The notes below the pieces were generated by a model. That model was not told where the DNA came from. It did no database searches and saw nothing but the letters and a program-made list of their open reading frames with translations. Shown piece by piece: positions 1 through 13,735 of a stretch of DNA of 64,000 bases (positions within the stretch are counted from its first letter, which is position 1; every line of letters starts with the position of its first letter). This DNA is from Sapria himalayana (taxonomy: Eukaryota; Streptophyta; Magnoliopsida; Malpighiales; Rafflesiaceae), in contig JAREIK010002410.1 of NCBI GenBank assembly GCA_029783825.1, forward strand, positions 174,209 to 238,208, read 5' to 3'. The translations under genes were made by a program, and so were the position numbers.

Positions 1-2752
1 TCAAAGAGTTGTTAAGATTAAATGCCAGAAGCACAAAAATAGAGTCATAAAAGATAATGAGAGAAAGTGGATGGATAAGGGTACATATATTCAAGATTAT
101 TTTGCAAAGTTCTTTGAAAAACAATTAAATGGAAAAAGTGAGCTAATAGGAAACACTCTTATACAAAACATAGAAAATAATATCACATCTGAAGGTAATA
201 ATATGTTAACCAAATTTCCAGTAGAAGAAGAAATTAAAGTAGCTATTTTCACTATGGACAATGACAGTGCAGCAGGCCCTGATGGATGGAATAATTGCTT
301 TTTTCAGGTATGCTGGGAGATAATTAAAAAAGATATAGAAAATGAAATAAATAGTATATTCTACGGAGCTTAAATAGGAAAGAAGTGGGGAAGTTTTCAC
401 ATTATTCTCATTCCTAAAATAGAGAATCTACAGGCAAGGGAAGATTTTAGACCAATAAGCCTTTGTAATTCGATATATAAAATTTTAGCTAAAATATTAC
501 AAAATAGGTTAGCAGTAATTCTACCTAAAATTATCTCTAATGGAAAACATTTACTTATCCAAAGAAATGTGTAGAGAAATAGGAACCAAAACAAGATGAC
601 ATAATGTAATAATAAAATTATATTTTATCCAAGGCATTTGATAGAGTGGAATGGGGCACTCTTTGTTTTATTATGCGTAAAATCAGTTTTTCTGAAACAT
701 GGATATATTTGATATATAGATGTATATCTAATACATGGGTTAAGATTATTACAAATGGAAAAGTAGGAGAAGAAATAAAACTGATTAGAGGCTTAAGACA
801 AGGAGATCCACTTTCTCCTTTGTTATTCAATATTTATCTTGAAATTTTAATAGTTAATCTTAAAAATAGAATGGAGAAAGATATTATAGGAACATTTAGA
901 CAATCGAAGAATACTCCATTAGTGAGTTGCTTGGCATATGCAGATGACGTAATGATCTTTACTAATGGATGTAGTAGATCATTACATAATCTGATGGATT
1001 TGTTAAAAGGTCTTGAAAACGTAATAGGTCAAAAATTAAATAAAAGAAAATGTCACTATATAATTTCTCATAAAGCATCGACTACACTATCTCATAGAAT
1101 TAAAAATATTATAGGTTTCTCTCAGAAAAAAGGAGATATTATTTATTTGGGCTGTCCGGTGTATGAAGGTAGGTTCAAGATCAAATATTTAAAATTTTTA
1201 ATAAATAAATTAAAAAGAAAAATTTTGGGATGGAAGGAAGAATTTCTAAGTATGGAGGGAAGAATAACATTAATAAAACATGTTTTAGAAAGCATATTAA
1301 TGCATAATATCATGATTACTCAACACTCAATTAAATTTATTAAAAAAATTGAAAAAGAATTTTTAAATTTTTTGTGGGGTAAAAAAGAGGGCAAATATAA
1401 ATTACATTGGAAAAAATAGAAAGATTTATGTTATCTTGTTCAAGAGGCTGGTTTAGGCTTTTTTTAATCTCATTGATTTAGCTAAAGCATGGGAAAGAAA
1501 AAAATGGTGGAGATTAAAAAAATGATACCTTATGGTCAGAATTTATGAGAGCAAAATATTGTATAAATGATGACACTAATAAAGAAAAAAAGATAAGTAA
1601 GAGCTCAAAAGTCCGGGTTCAAATGCTTAAACAAAGAGAATTGGTTGAGAAACATTCTAAACTCACAAATAAACGATGGAGATGGACCTTGAGGCCTGAA
1701 GGAACATTCTCACTTAATTCAGCCAAAAATGCAATAAGGAAAAAATAAGAAGAGAAAATATTATTTAAATGGATCTGGAATAATGATAACCCACAAAAAA
1801 AATTAAAACCTTCTTATGGAAAGTCTTATCCAATATTATCCCAAATTGATATTAATTTTAAAAAGAAGGGAATTCAGATTATTTCTAGATGTGACTGTTG
1901 TGCAAATGAGATGGAAACTCTTGACCATCTCTTCTCATAGGGTAAAATAGCAGCAGAAATATGGAAGAAGCTAGAAATAGAAATGCAAATAAAGTATGAA
2001 CAACTTACTCCCAATTGCAGACTTCAGAAATGGCTTAAATTGAAAGCTACAAGCTTTGCTCAAAATTGGATTAAAAATAATGTCCCTCAAATAGCCATCT
2101 GGTGTATCTGGAAGGCCAGAAATAAAAGTAGATTTGAGGATCAAATCATGTCAATAGAGGATATCTGGAAGGATATAAAAGAGGAGACAAGAAAAATTTC
2201 GGAGTCAAATCCAATAAATTCACAGGGCATGAGGCTAGATAAAGATACTTTAAATTACTGGAATTTAAAAGAAAAACTATTTAAACAGTTTAAAATAATA
2301 GGTATAAAATGGGAAAAACCATCGAAAGAAAGCTTTGCTTTAAATACAAATGGCAGCTTTGATCGAGATATAGGAGTAGTAGGAGGAGGAGACGAAATAA
2401 GAAGCTTTGAGGATAAAGTGATCTTAGCCTTCACGAGGAAGTTTCAAGCATCATTGGCACTACATGCCGAAATATTAGCCTTAAGAGAGGGTATAGAAAT
2501 ATGCAAAAATAATGGCATTAAAAAAATAGATATTAAAATAGATTTTAAACCCGTTGTTAATTTAATTAACAAAAAGACATTAATGTGGAGATATGAAGAT
2601 GAAATAGAAGAAATTCTTCATGAAATAAATACTTTAGATTTTACTAAAAAAACATATTTTTAGAGAGGCTAATGCCTTAGTAGATGTATTAGTGAAGGAT
2701 GGAAGAAATAAAGGAGATAAGGAGTATAATGAATTGACCTCCCAAAAAAATA
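1..2752 (+). pseudogene. LINE ORF2 reverse transcriptase / RNase H, frame-disrupted
   Basis: This encoded the polyprotein that copies LINE RNA at a nicked target. Recognisable blocks in order are DNDSAAGPDGW (about 256-290), [19 protein letters not shown] (about 445-500), SKAFDRVEWGTL (about 628-662), GLRQGDPLSPLLFNIYLEIL (about 790-850) and the catalytic YADDV at 937-951. A cysteine/histidine cluster CDCCANEMETLDHLF (about 1890-1935) is the zf-RVT segment. A plant-type RNase H domain follows (about 2335-2690), with LNTNGSF, HAEILALREGI and a downstream REANALVD segment. Stops at about 371, 1417, 1746 and 1938 and frame changes between blocks break it. Among retroelements, RNase H after zf-RVT is typical of plant LINEs. 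The assignment is firm; the number of frame breaks is approximate. Confidence 0.87.
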
Positions 2753-4057
2753 TATAGGCATAATAAAACTGGATAGTAAAGTGATGCCTTACATTAGGAA
2801 GATTAGAGTATGGCTTGTTAATTTTCGCTTCTTTACTTATTTTTTTGGTTTCCCTGTACACTAATCATATGCAGGTAAGGATCACCTTTTATAATTAATC
2901 ATCATGGTCCTGAGGGGTGTTTTCTATATGAGGTTCAGATTGGTAAAGTTTGTGTTTCTTAGATTGTGGTTAGGATTGGTTGTGTTCAAAAGATATCAAC
3001 TAATTCAGCTTTCGAATGAAAGTTAAGCAGTAATAGTATACATTTATTGGGAAGGGTCAGCAAGGTAAGAGATGGGGTAAACCATAGGTAGGTAGTCTTT
3101 TCTTTCTATGCAGGATTTTAGGTCTCAAGAATGGGATTAAAGCTGGAAAAGAAATTCAGAAGCAGCCAATTTGAGTCTTGTATTCATGTTTCTGTAGTGC
3201 TGTTATTGCTGTTGCCTTGGAAACTGTTTTACCTATGTAATGCTGTCATGGAGTCTGTGTTATTAATGTTGTCATGGAGTCTAATGTGTTAATTAGTTTC
3301 TGCCCCGGAAGTCTGTAATTTTTGGTCTGTCGTATTATCGGTCGATTTCATTCATGCAAATCCTAAATAGGAAAAGATGAATGAAGCATTCAAAGATCAA
3401 CAGAAAAAGGAAGAGATGAAAGTATGCTCGGTTTCGAGACTGCTTCACACACAGAGATAGCGTTGATCAGGGGTTATATATTGTAAGGCTGGAATCATGG
3501 GCAATTGGAAGCCATAACACGAGTCAAGCAAGGAGGAGGAAGAAAATTTATATTTTAATATCTAATCTGAAATGTATAAGGGTAATGAGGGAATAGGGTT
3601 CTTTAATGATGAGGATATGATGTACTTGATCCTATGCAGATCAGCCAACGTACAGGATTGTAGCAGAACATATATGGATTTGTAAGATGGTGCAAGTAAT
3701 GATTATAGCAAAACAAAGGATAGAACAAAGAGCGTGAAGGAATTTTTCAAAGAAAGCTAGGGGAGGAACGTAAAAGCATAATATACATTCCAAATACTTA
3801 CAATGAGAAGGGGAGAAAGAGTTCTCAAATCATTAAAGAATAATTAGAGCACAAATGATCATATAAGTCATTATTGAGCTTGGACAATTCAATCCACAAA
3901 TTGTATCATGTGTAATAAAATCATGCTATATAGTTTTCTTTTTTACTAGTTGGGAATGGGTGTAAAAGAGAAAAGGGTAGATGTAGGTTGTAAAAACGGT
4001 ATTCCTCCGCCAAAAGAGAGGGTTATAATTAATAAACAAATTTATTTTAAAAAAAAT
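2753..4057 (+). other. Probable LINE 3' untranslated region and A-rich tail
   Basis: This stretch of about 1.3 kb lacks a recognisable coding frame and lies between the RNase H end and the GATA array. It ends in AATAAACAAATTTATTTT followed by an A run, which resembles a retroposed polyadenylated end. It could instead include unrelated flanking DNA; a second copy of the element would settle the boundary. Confidence 0.5.
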
Positions 4058-4372
4058 AGAGAGGTAGATAGATATATGATAGTTATTTAGTTAAAAAGAA
4101 AGGCATATAGATAGAAAGATATATTGATAGATATGATAGTTAGATTGTTAGAAAGATAGACATATAGATATTAAGATAAATAGATAGATAGAGAAATTGA
4201 TAGATTGAAAAATAGGTAGATAGACACATATAGATATAGATAGATAGATAAACAAATAGAGTAATATATAGATTTGACAAATAGACAAATAGACAAATAG
4301 ATTAATAGACATATAGATAGAATTACATATAGATAGATAGGCAGATATATTGATAGATAAAAAAATATAGAG

Positions 4373-4417
<45 letters not shown>

Positions 4418-5402
4418 CATAGATAAATAAGTAGATAGATATAAAGATAGATAGATAGATAGAGAGATAGATAAGTAGATAGACATATAAATAGCCATAT
4501 AGATTGATTGATTAATAGAAAGATAGATAAACATATAGACAGATAGATAGATAGACAGATATACAGATTAATAGATAGATAGATGGACAGATAAATAGAT
4601 AGATGGACAAATAAATAGATAGAAAGGTAGAGAGATAGAAAAATAGACAGATAGATTTTTAGACATATACAAAGATAGATAGATAGATAGATAGATAGGT
4701 AGGTAGGTAGATTGATTCATTATAAGATTGATAGAAAGATAAATAGATAAGTAGATTGATAGATTGATAGATTGATATATTGATAGATTGATAGATTGAT
4801 AGATTGATAGATTGATATACTGATAGACTTTAAGATAGATACATAGATAGAATGATTGTTAGATAGTTAGATAGATAGAGAGTTAGAGAGATATATATGA
4901 TAGTTAGATAGTTAGAAAGATAGACATATAGATAGAGAGATAAATAGATAGATATGATAGTTAGATAGTTCGAAAGATGGGCAGATAGATATAAATATAA
5001 ATAGATTGATTGATAAATTGACATATTGATAGATAGGCACATAGATAGATAGACACATATACATATAGACAGATAGACATATTGATAGATAGATAGACAG
5101 ATAGAATAATAGATAGATTTGAAAAATAGACAGATAGACATATAGATAGATAGATAGAAAGAATAATAGATAGATTTAACAAATAGACAGATAGACAAAT
5201 AGATTAATAGACATATAGAAAGAAATATATATAGATAGATTTGAAAAATAGACAGATAGACATATAGATAGATAGATAGACAGAAAGAGTAATAGATAGA
5301 TTTAACAAATAGACAGATAGACAAATAGATTAATAGACATATAGATAGAAATATATATAGATATATATGTAGATATATTGATAGATATAAAAATATAGAG
5401 AG

Positions 5403-5451
<49 letters not shown>

Positions 5452-6392
5452 AATAAATAAGTAGATAGGTATAAAGATAGACAGATAGATAGATAAGCAG
5501 ATAGAAATAAAAATAGATAGATAGATATATATATATATATATATATATAGATATACAGCTATGCAAAAAGATAGACAGACAAATAGACTAATAGATTGAC
5601 AGGCTAAAAAATAGATAGATAGATAGATAGACAAATAGACAAATAAATAGATAAAAAGATTGATAAATTGATATATAGAAAAATAAATAGATAGATAAAC
5701 AAATAAACAGATAGATAAACAGATATATAGACACATAGACAGATAGATATATATACAAATATACATATAAAGAGATATATAGATATATAGATTGATATAT
5801 ATATTAATAGGCTGAAAAACCAATAGATGGATATGGAGATAGAAAGTTTGATAAATAAATTAACAAATTTATATACAAACATATAGATAGTTAAATTGAT
5901 GAAATATGGACACATAAATATATAAACACATTGAAAAAGAGACAAATGGACACATATATAGATAGATAGATTGACAATTATATATATAATTAGATAGATA
6001 GATTAACATATAGATAAATATACATATAGACGAATAGATAGAAAAATAGATAGATAGATGGACAAATAGACAGATAGATATATATATATATATATATACA
6101 CAGATAAACAGACAAATTGATTGATTGATTGATTGAAAAATAGACAAATAGATAGATATTCAGATATATTGATAGATAGCTAGATAGACATATAAATAGA
6201 TAAAGAGATAGAAAATAGTTAAATAGATAGATATACATATAGAAAAATAAATAGATCAAAATATGTACAGATATATAGATAGACATATAGACAAATAAAT
6301 AGATCGATAGATACATTGACTTATACACTAATAGACTCATAGACTTATAGAGAGATAGATAGATAATCAAAAAGATAAATAGCCACATAAAT

Positions 6393-6430
<38 letters not shown>

Positions 6431-6436
6431 AAATAG

Positions 6437-6485
<49 letters not shown>

Positions 6486-7203
6486 TGCATAGATAATTAA
6501 ACAATATATAGTTATATTGAAAAATTGAAGGATAGATTGATATATAAATGAATTAACAGATAAATAGATAGATAGATAGATAGTCAGATATATATATATA
6601 TATTGACATATATATAGATACATAGAGAAACATAGAGATAGATAGAGAGATAAATAAGCTGATATACTAAAATTCTCATAGACTGATAGATAGATAGATA
6701 GATAGTGATATAGATTAATAGAAAAGCATATTTACAAATATAAAAATAGATAGATAGATAGATAGATAGATAAAGAGATAGACATACAAATATATAAAGG
6801 GATAGAGAGTTAGATAGATAGACTGATAGATACATAAATAGATATATGGATTGAATAAAGAAAAATAGATGCATATATAGATCAATAGTTATACAGATAA
6901 ACATTTAAACATAAAGAAAAATATACAAATATATTGATACCGATAAATAAATATAGAGATAGACATATAAAAAGATTTACAAATAGATAAATAGATAGAT
7001 ATACAAGTAGATAGATACACAGAGATAGATAGACAGATAAATAGATAAATAGATAAACAGATTACTAGATAGAGATATAGACATATAGATAGAGAGACAA
7101 ATAGATAGATAAGTAGATATAGAATAGATAGATTGATAGAAATATATAAAATTAGAAAGATAGATATATATAAAGAAATATAAATAGAAAGATATATAGA
7201 TAG

Positions 7204-7207
<4 letters not shown>

Positions 7208-7275
<68 letters not shown>
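7208..7275. repeat. (TA)n microsatellite inside the GATA array
   Basis: A nearly pure TA run of about 68 bp, the longest of several in this array (others at about 4378-4412, 5408-5446, 6440-6482 and 9247-9284). Confidence 0.95.
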
Positions 7276-7280
<5 letters not shown>

Positions 7281-8376
7281 GAAACACAATTAGATTGATA
7301 GGTACATAGGCATATACATAGATATATATATAGGTAGTAAGATAGATAGATAGTCCATTTAGATTGATAGTCCATTTAGATTGATAAATTGATAGATAGA
7401 TAGCTAGATAAATAGATATATAGATAGACAAATAGATAGTAAGATAAATAGATAGATAGATACATAAATAGATAGATTGATAGGTAGATAGATAGATTGA
7501 TAGGCAGATAGATAGATAAATAAATAGATAGAATGATAGAAAGATAGACAAATAGACAGATAGACAAAAAGATAGATATACAGATAAAACGATAGTTAGA
7601 TTAAAAGATAGACAAATAAATAGATAAACAACTAGACATAAAAAATAGATAGATAGATATACTGACACATTCAAAAATTGATAGATATATTGGTATACAA
7701 ATAAATTGATATACTGATAGACAGATAGACAGACAGGTAGATAGATAGATAAATAGAAGATAAACAAATATGACTAATAGATTGATATACTAAAAGATAG
7801 ATAGAGAGATAAACAGATAGATAAATAGACAAATAGTTATTTTGATAGATAGACAGATAGATATATAGATATTTAGACTGATAGACAAAAATATAGGCTG
7901 ATAGATAGACAGATTGACAAATAGACAAATCAATAGAAATATAGATAGATTGATTGACAAATTGATAGATAGATAGATATATAGACAAATATACAGATAG
8001 ACACACAAATAGATAGACATGTAAAGAAATAGACATATAGAAAATAGATATATTGATAGATAGACAGAAAGATAGATAGATAAAAATATAGATAGAGAGA
8101 TATATAGATAGATCAATAAACAAATAGATAGGTAGATAAATAGATAGGCATATAGACACAAAATGATAGATAGATTAATAGATAGATAGATAAAAAGATA
8201 GATAGATAGAAATAAAGATATAGATAAATATATTGATATAAATATAAATAGATAGACATATAGACACATAGAATAATAAACATATAGACAAATAGCTAGA
8301 TAGATAGATAGATACATAGATTAATAAACTAATTGACTGATAGACTTATAAAGAGATAGACATATAGGTATGTAGA

Positions 8377-8412
8377 TACACACACACACACTCACTCACA
8401 CACTCACACACA
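8377..8412. repeat. (CA)n-type microsatellite inside the GATA array
   Basis: A short CA tract with CTCA interruptions within the GATA array. Similar CA tracts occur in or beside other GATA arrays at 29476 and 43631. Confidence 0.9.
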
Positions 8413-9243
8413 TAATGACAGAAAGACAAATAGATAGATAGATAGATATACATATAGACTAATAGATAGATAAATGGATAGATAGATATATAGATAGAAA
8501 AATAGATAAATAGATACTAACAGATAGATAGGTTGATAGATATACTTATAGATAGATAGATAAATAAATAGATATATATATATATAGACAAATAGATAGA
8601 TAGATAGATACACATATAGATTAGACAGACATATAGAAAGATAAACAAATAAACATATAGATAGACAGATAGATAGATAGAATAATAAAAAAATATACTC
8701 ATAGACTGATAGATAGATATATAAAAAGAAAGATAGATAGATAGAAATGCATATTGACAAATAGAAAATTGATAGATAAATAGATAGATAAATTGATAGA
8801 TAGACATATAGATAAATAGACAGATATATAGATTGAAAATAGATAGATAGAAAAATAGATATAGAGATAAATAGATATATAGCTAGTCAATTATATAGAT
8901 AAACAAATAGACAAATAGATAGGTAGTGATAAATAGATATACAGATAAATTGAAAAATAAATAAATAAATAAATAGACAAATACATAGACAGACAAATAG
9001 AGAGATGGTCGGACATATATAGATAGATAAAAAGATATCAAGATAGTCATATAGTCATATAGACATACAGACAAATAATATATAGACAAATAAGTAGATA
9101 TATAAGTAGATATATAAATAAAAATATAGATAGATAGATAGATAGAAAGACATATAGACATATAGATAGATTGATAGATAGAAAGATATGCAGATAGACA
9201 TATAGGTAGATACTCATATAGAAATATACACAGATAGTCAAAA

Positions 9244-9289
<46 letters not shown>

Positions 9290-9808
9290 ATAGTAAGCTA
9301 GATAAAGAGACATATAGATAGATAAATAGATTGACATACAGACATATAGAAAAAAAAATATAAAATAGATAGATAGATATATAGATAGATAAGATGATAA
9401 ATAGTTAAAAATATAGATAGATAGATAGCCAAATAGATAGAAAGATAGATAGAAGATAGATAGACTGGTATACTAATAGACTAATAGACTAATAAAGTGA
9501 AACACAAATATTCATATCGATAGAATGATACATAGATAGATAGGTAGATAAATATATAGATAGATAGATTGATTGATTGATAGATATATAGATAAATAGT
9601 TAGATAGATAGACAGATAGATAGATAGATAGATAGTTAGTTGGTTAAATAGAAAGATTGTTAGACAAATAGACATATAGTCAGATACATAAATAAATAAA
9701 TACTTAGATACATAAATAAACATACAGACAGATAGTTGGATAGATATATCATCAAATTGAATTATAAATAGAAAGTCAATCATTATATAAATTAATAGAT
9801 AGATTAAT

Positions 9809-9813
9809 AGATA
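9809..9813. other. Target-site duplication, left (AGATA)
   Basis: AGATA lies immediately before the 5' LTR start TGTTA and is repeated immediately after the 3' LTR end TAACA at 34338-34342. Five base pairs is the normal duplication length for Copia integrase. The target was the GATA array itself. Confidence 0.88.
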
Positions 9814-11438
9814 TGTTAGATTATCCACTAATATTCAATCATTAAATGATTTTTTGGGACTTTTGTATCATATCTTATATGTATAAAAGCATCATTTTAT
9901 TTTTATTATATTTTTTAGATCTTTGGAAATATTAGATGAATATAATATTGCCCTAGACTGATATATTCTATGGAAAATTACTCTACATTTTCCCTAATCA
10001 AGTATTAATAATCAAGGAAAATAATAATACATTAAGACTAGCATGTAGGTTAACTAATATGAGATATTAAGTTAAAACATGAGTATATGTTGGAAAACAT
10101 ATACTGAACTAACCCACAATAAGAATTTTGCAAGGATTATTATATAAGTGTCTTACACATTCTTTTCGTGACTATTACTATACATTATCTTTTGACCTAA
10201 AGTCACTTCGGTTGCCTACATAAGAAGTTGTATTCTTTAGATTTAGTAGAAGCCACCTATAACAAGAATGGTTATAAATTTTTTTATATGTATATAATAA
10301 ATTATGCAGAGGAATGTGATTTATGTAGATGGAATTTGTCTCATTGATATAATAGAAGTGATATCAGTTGGCCTCTTGATTGAGTAAGACTACTAAAATG
10401 CATGGTCATGCTGAAATAAGTCAATATGAGATATTAAGCTTAGTTTTTTAACTTAGTCTACTCAAAGATCAAGAAACATATAGATTGATGTGAGGTGACA
10501 TTATCCATGCCTCATAAATCAAACTAGATATCATTGACAAAAGAACTAAGTCTTACAATCAAATAAGTCACGAAATTAGCTTAAGTTTGAATATATTAAA
10601 TTTTCATCAATTGGTTTGCAATGATGTATTGCTAAATGATGTTCATTGCTTGTTTCTTTAAAATGAGATTTTAAAGTCACTACTAATGTTACGAGAACCT
10701 ATTAGGTCACACACATAAAAACATATATATATTTGAAGATTATTTTATTTTAGTTAGACTAAAATAAACTAGGCATAATTTTAAGTCTGAAATTCATTTC
10801 AGATCTTAAGCTAATTTGGCTAAAGAGTTTGGTCCAATTTGTAAATGTTTGGACCTTTAAAAATGGCACAAACTTAAAGCCCACAATTCTCACTTTTAGA
10901 ATGATGTGTCATTAATGACACATCCTTTTCATTAATGACACATCCTTTTAGAAAGGTGTATGAAAATCTAAAAGGTTTCATTAATGACACACTATTTTAG
11001 AAAGATGTGTAATAAACCAAATGGTTTAATTAATGAACTATCTTTTTAGAAATGTGTATGAAAAACCAAAAGGTTTCATTGATGACACATCCTTTTAGAA
11101 AGGTGTGTGAAAAATCAAAATATTTTATTAATGACACATCCTTTTAGTTAATGACACATCCTTTTAGAAAGGTTTGTGAAAAACAAAAGCATATAATCAA
11201 TGTGACAGATACAAAATGAAAAAATATATATAACAAATATATGTTTGTGTGGATACTGGTAGAGGCACGAACACATGACTATGCTAGAATTAGGCCAAAC
11301 CATTCAGAATCAAAAGTTTAATTTTTTGCTACAATAGGTAACATCCTTGTCCAACATTTAATTGTATTTACTTGGATCATTCGTAGGATCCTAGTCAACT
11401 AGGAAATTCTAATATGAAATTTATCTTAACCCCAATAA
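9814..11438 (+). repeat. Copia 5' long terminal repeat
   Basis: It starts TGTTAGATTAT and ends just before the primer binding site; it aligns along its length with 33362-34337. It is about 1.6 kb, longer than the other copy, partly because it holds a 49-bp tandem array at about 10930-11175. Its exact 3' boundary is blurred: the expected TAACA end is degraded to AATAA. Confidence 0.83.
10930..11175 (+). repeat. 49-bp tandem repeat within the 5' LTR
   Basis: Units carrying ATTAATGACACATCCTTTTAG begin at about 10930, 10979, 11028, 11077 and 11126, a regular 49-bp spacing. The 3' LTR holds only about one and a half units near 34030-34090, so the array expanded in one LTR or contracted in the other after insertion. 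Confidence 0.85.
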
Positions 11439-11449
11439 TGGTATTAGAG
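11439..11449 (+). promoter_or_regulatory. Primer binding site (initiator-Met tRNA)
   Basis: TGGTATTAGAG matches the usual plant Copia site TGGTATCAGAG except for one base. It directly follows the 5' LTR, which fixes the element's orientation as plus. Confidence 0.85.
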
Positions 11450-12944
11450 GGAGGTTGCGAATTGATTAAATTGTTATATATATCTGTTTATATTTGATAT
11501 GAACAAACATATTATCATGATTATACAAATGATTTATAAGCATTTTGATTAATCATGCATGAAACAGATCAATAATATTAATATGTTTAATATGATTAAA
11601 TAATATTGTTTGTAACTTGTTTTTGTTAATTTGAATAATACAAATACTAAATTGATTTATATGATAAATAAGAGTGTAGTGTGATTACATCCATGAATTA
11701 ATATTATAGATGAAATTATGATTATAGATAAGTGATTATAGATTCATTTAATTGTTATACAGAGATATTTAAATGTTAAGAAATTTTATAGATGAAATTG
11801 TGATTTGATTAAAGTCAAAAATCAGTTTTATAAATCAATTTTGTTTTGGTTAAGTGACGATGCCCCTTGACCCTACTTGGGGCGATGCCCCTAGGACCCC
11901 AAAACTTGAATGCCCCATAAATGATTAATTATAATCATGATAAAGTGATGTTAGATGCATGTTTTGCATGGTGCATGGTTATGGCTCTTTACCCCATATG
12001 AATGGATTATGTGTGTTGTTGTTGTAAGTTAAATACGGCCTTCATGTCATGCCTTTTAATCTACAATTCAAGTTATAATATTCTTTTCACATTTAATTCC
12101 CCTCAAATATAACATGAGATTTCCTTCTAGATATGTAATATATGATTAGAATAGTATTAGATTAGAAAGTTATTTTAAAGGAGAAAGCAACAAGCAACAT
12201 AAGACAACCAAGGAAGCACTTGGATAAGATGTAATACCTTTAGGTTGACATTTCGATTTTTTCTTTAGCTTGATAAAATCATTTTAGTTCGGGCCATAAT
12301 CATATCATGTTTATTTTGTGTTTGTGCAATATATGTTGTTATACAACTAGCCTAGTAAAATAAATACAAACATATTTAAATGTATGTGATGCATGTTAAA
12401 TTCGTTGTTTTACTAAACAATTAAAGATATCCCTCAAAATTAAAAATTAAGTCAATAAAAGATGCCTACCAAAGTTTGATACTCATTACTACCTCGATCA
12501 ATATTAGATAGGTTTTCCAAAGTGAAGTATTTTTATTTATCTTGGTAGAGTGCAATAGGATAATTGTGATATCCAACCTATTGAACTTTGGGTGAGACTT
12601 AACTAAGTTATCTCAATTAGATTGAGAACTTAGAAGGATAAAATTAGGAGATGAACCATAAGATGGGCTAAGAACAAAATATATTATTCACCTAATTATC
12701 CAAGAGTTCTATTAGATGTATTTGGTAAATATTACCTACCTAAATAGCTGAATTTTGGGCGTTTAGCCAAAGGTAACTCAAGACAAGGTCAAATATGGAT
12801 CTTGGCCCACGAAAGGATTAATTTAAAGAGAAAATTGAGGGATTGTTTTCAACCAAATAATTTAGTGGGAGGATCATTTAATAAAAGATCTAATTAAATA
12901 AACTTTAAATATGATACTAATTTCTGCATATGTTTTAGATTACC
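11450..12944 (+). other. Copia untranslated leader; no gene seen
   Basis: About 1.5 kb between the primer binding site and the gag start without a recognisable product. It contains a short GC-richer island near 11865-11905 with GATGCCCC repeats. The length is long for a leader but not exceptional. Confidence 0.6.
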
Positions 12945-13735
12945 ATGTCTACAAAAACGTCTAACAACTTATCACTATGATTTGTCCTTGAGAAGGACAA
13001 GCTCAATGAAGCTAATTTTCTGGATTGGTATAGGAATTTGAGGATTGTCCTCAAACATGAAAGAAGATTATATGTCCTAAAGTAATATATTTTTGAATCA
13101 CCTACTCCTAATACTTCTCATGCTGATAAGGATGCTCATAAAAGGTATCAAGATGATGCTTTGGATATAACATGCATTATGCTTGCAACTTGAACTCTAA
13201 GCTTTAGAAGCAACATGAGAACATGGATGCTTATGATATGGTTGAACATTTAAAAATGACTATATCAAGAGCAAGCAAGGCATGAGAAGTAAAAGGTATC
13301 TAAGACCTTATTTAAATGCAAGATGATAGAAGTGAGGCCTATTGGAACTCATGTGCTCAAAAAGATTGGGTATATTGAGAATCTAGAAAGGTTGGGCATT
13401 CCATTGAGCCAAGGGTTAGATACTGATTTAGTTTTTGCTATCATTGCCTAAAACCTATAATCAATTTGTCATGAATTACAACATAAATGAAATTGCCAAA
13501 ACTTTCTCTGAGTTGTTATGCAATATGAGAACTACTGAACAAAATATTAAAAAGATTAAATTCATAATGATGGTGCAAATGGGAAAAGGAAAACATAAAT
13601 CCAAAGATAAGGGTAAACCCCAAACCAAAGACAAGGCAAAATCTTCTGCATTGAAACCTAAGTGAGGGGTGGCTAAGGAATGTACTTGCTTCCACTATGG
13701 TCAGATTGGACATTAGAAAAGGAACAGCAAACAAT
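12945..13735 (+). pseudogene. Copia gag remnant with zinc knuckle
   Basis: Encoded the nucleocapsid-forming Gag. From ATG at 12945 the translation includes LEKDKLNEANFLDWYRNL, the typical N-terminal block of Copia Gag (UBN2/DUF4219 type), and later a lysine-rich tail with GKGKHKSKDKGK (about 13585-13620). A stop (TGA, 13663-13665) is followed by CTCFHYGQIGH (about 13681-13713), a decayed CCHC zinc knuckle in which the second cysteine is replaced and a stop follows the histidine. Early stops, including one a few codons into the domain, and frame changes make it non-functional. Confidence 0.82.

Larger units (their letters stand above)
1..4057 (+). mobile_element. LINE (non-LTR retrotransposon), 5'-truncated by the window edge
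   Basis: The window opens inside the ORF2 of a plant L1-type LINE. The order seen is linker, reverse transcriptase, zinc-binding zf-RVT segment, RNase H, a 3' untranslated stretch of about 1.3 kb, and an A-rich tail at about 4044-4057. The tail sits directly against the GATA array that follows, as expected if the element integrated into or at the edge of that array. The reading frame is broken several times, so this copy is dead. The 5' end, the endonuclease and the left target duplication lie outside the window. Confidence 0.88.
4058..9813 (+). repeat. GATA/GACA tetranucleotide array, left half of a split array
   Basis: About 5.75 kb of degenerate (GATA)n with frequent GACA, AAATAGAC and GATT variants, interrupted by several pure (TA)n tracts. 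It has higher-order structure: a block of about 122 bp beginning AGATAGATTTG occurs at 5111 and again at 5233, and the stretch around 4280-4500 resembles 5305-5500. The array ends exactly where the Copia 5' LTR starts and resumes after the 3' LTR at 34343, so the two halves were once one array. The CTAT strand has no stop codons over long spans because SIYL repeats in all frames; those frames are not genes. Confidence 0.97.

Noticed and set aside
4148..9828. Many long reverse-strand open frames rich in Tyr, Ile, Ser and Leu
   Set aside because: They are translations of (CTAT)n, which has no stop codon in any frame (SIYL repetition). The same applies to 26187-29385, 34321-37948, 42780-43656, 46813-48271 and, on the plus strand, 56183-59183.
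10930..11175. Possible CRISPR or regulatory repeat
   Set aside because: The 49-bp units are directly adjacent and lie inside a Copia LTR, so this is a tandem repeat, not repeat-spacer structure.
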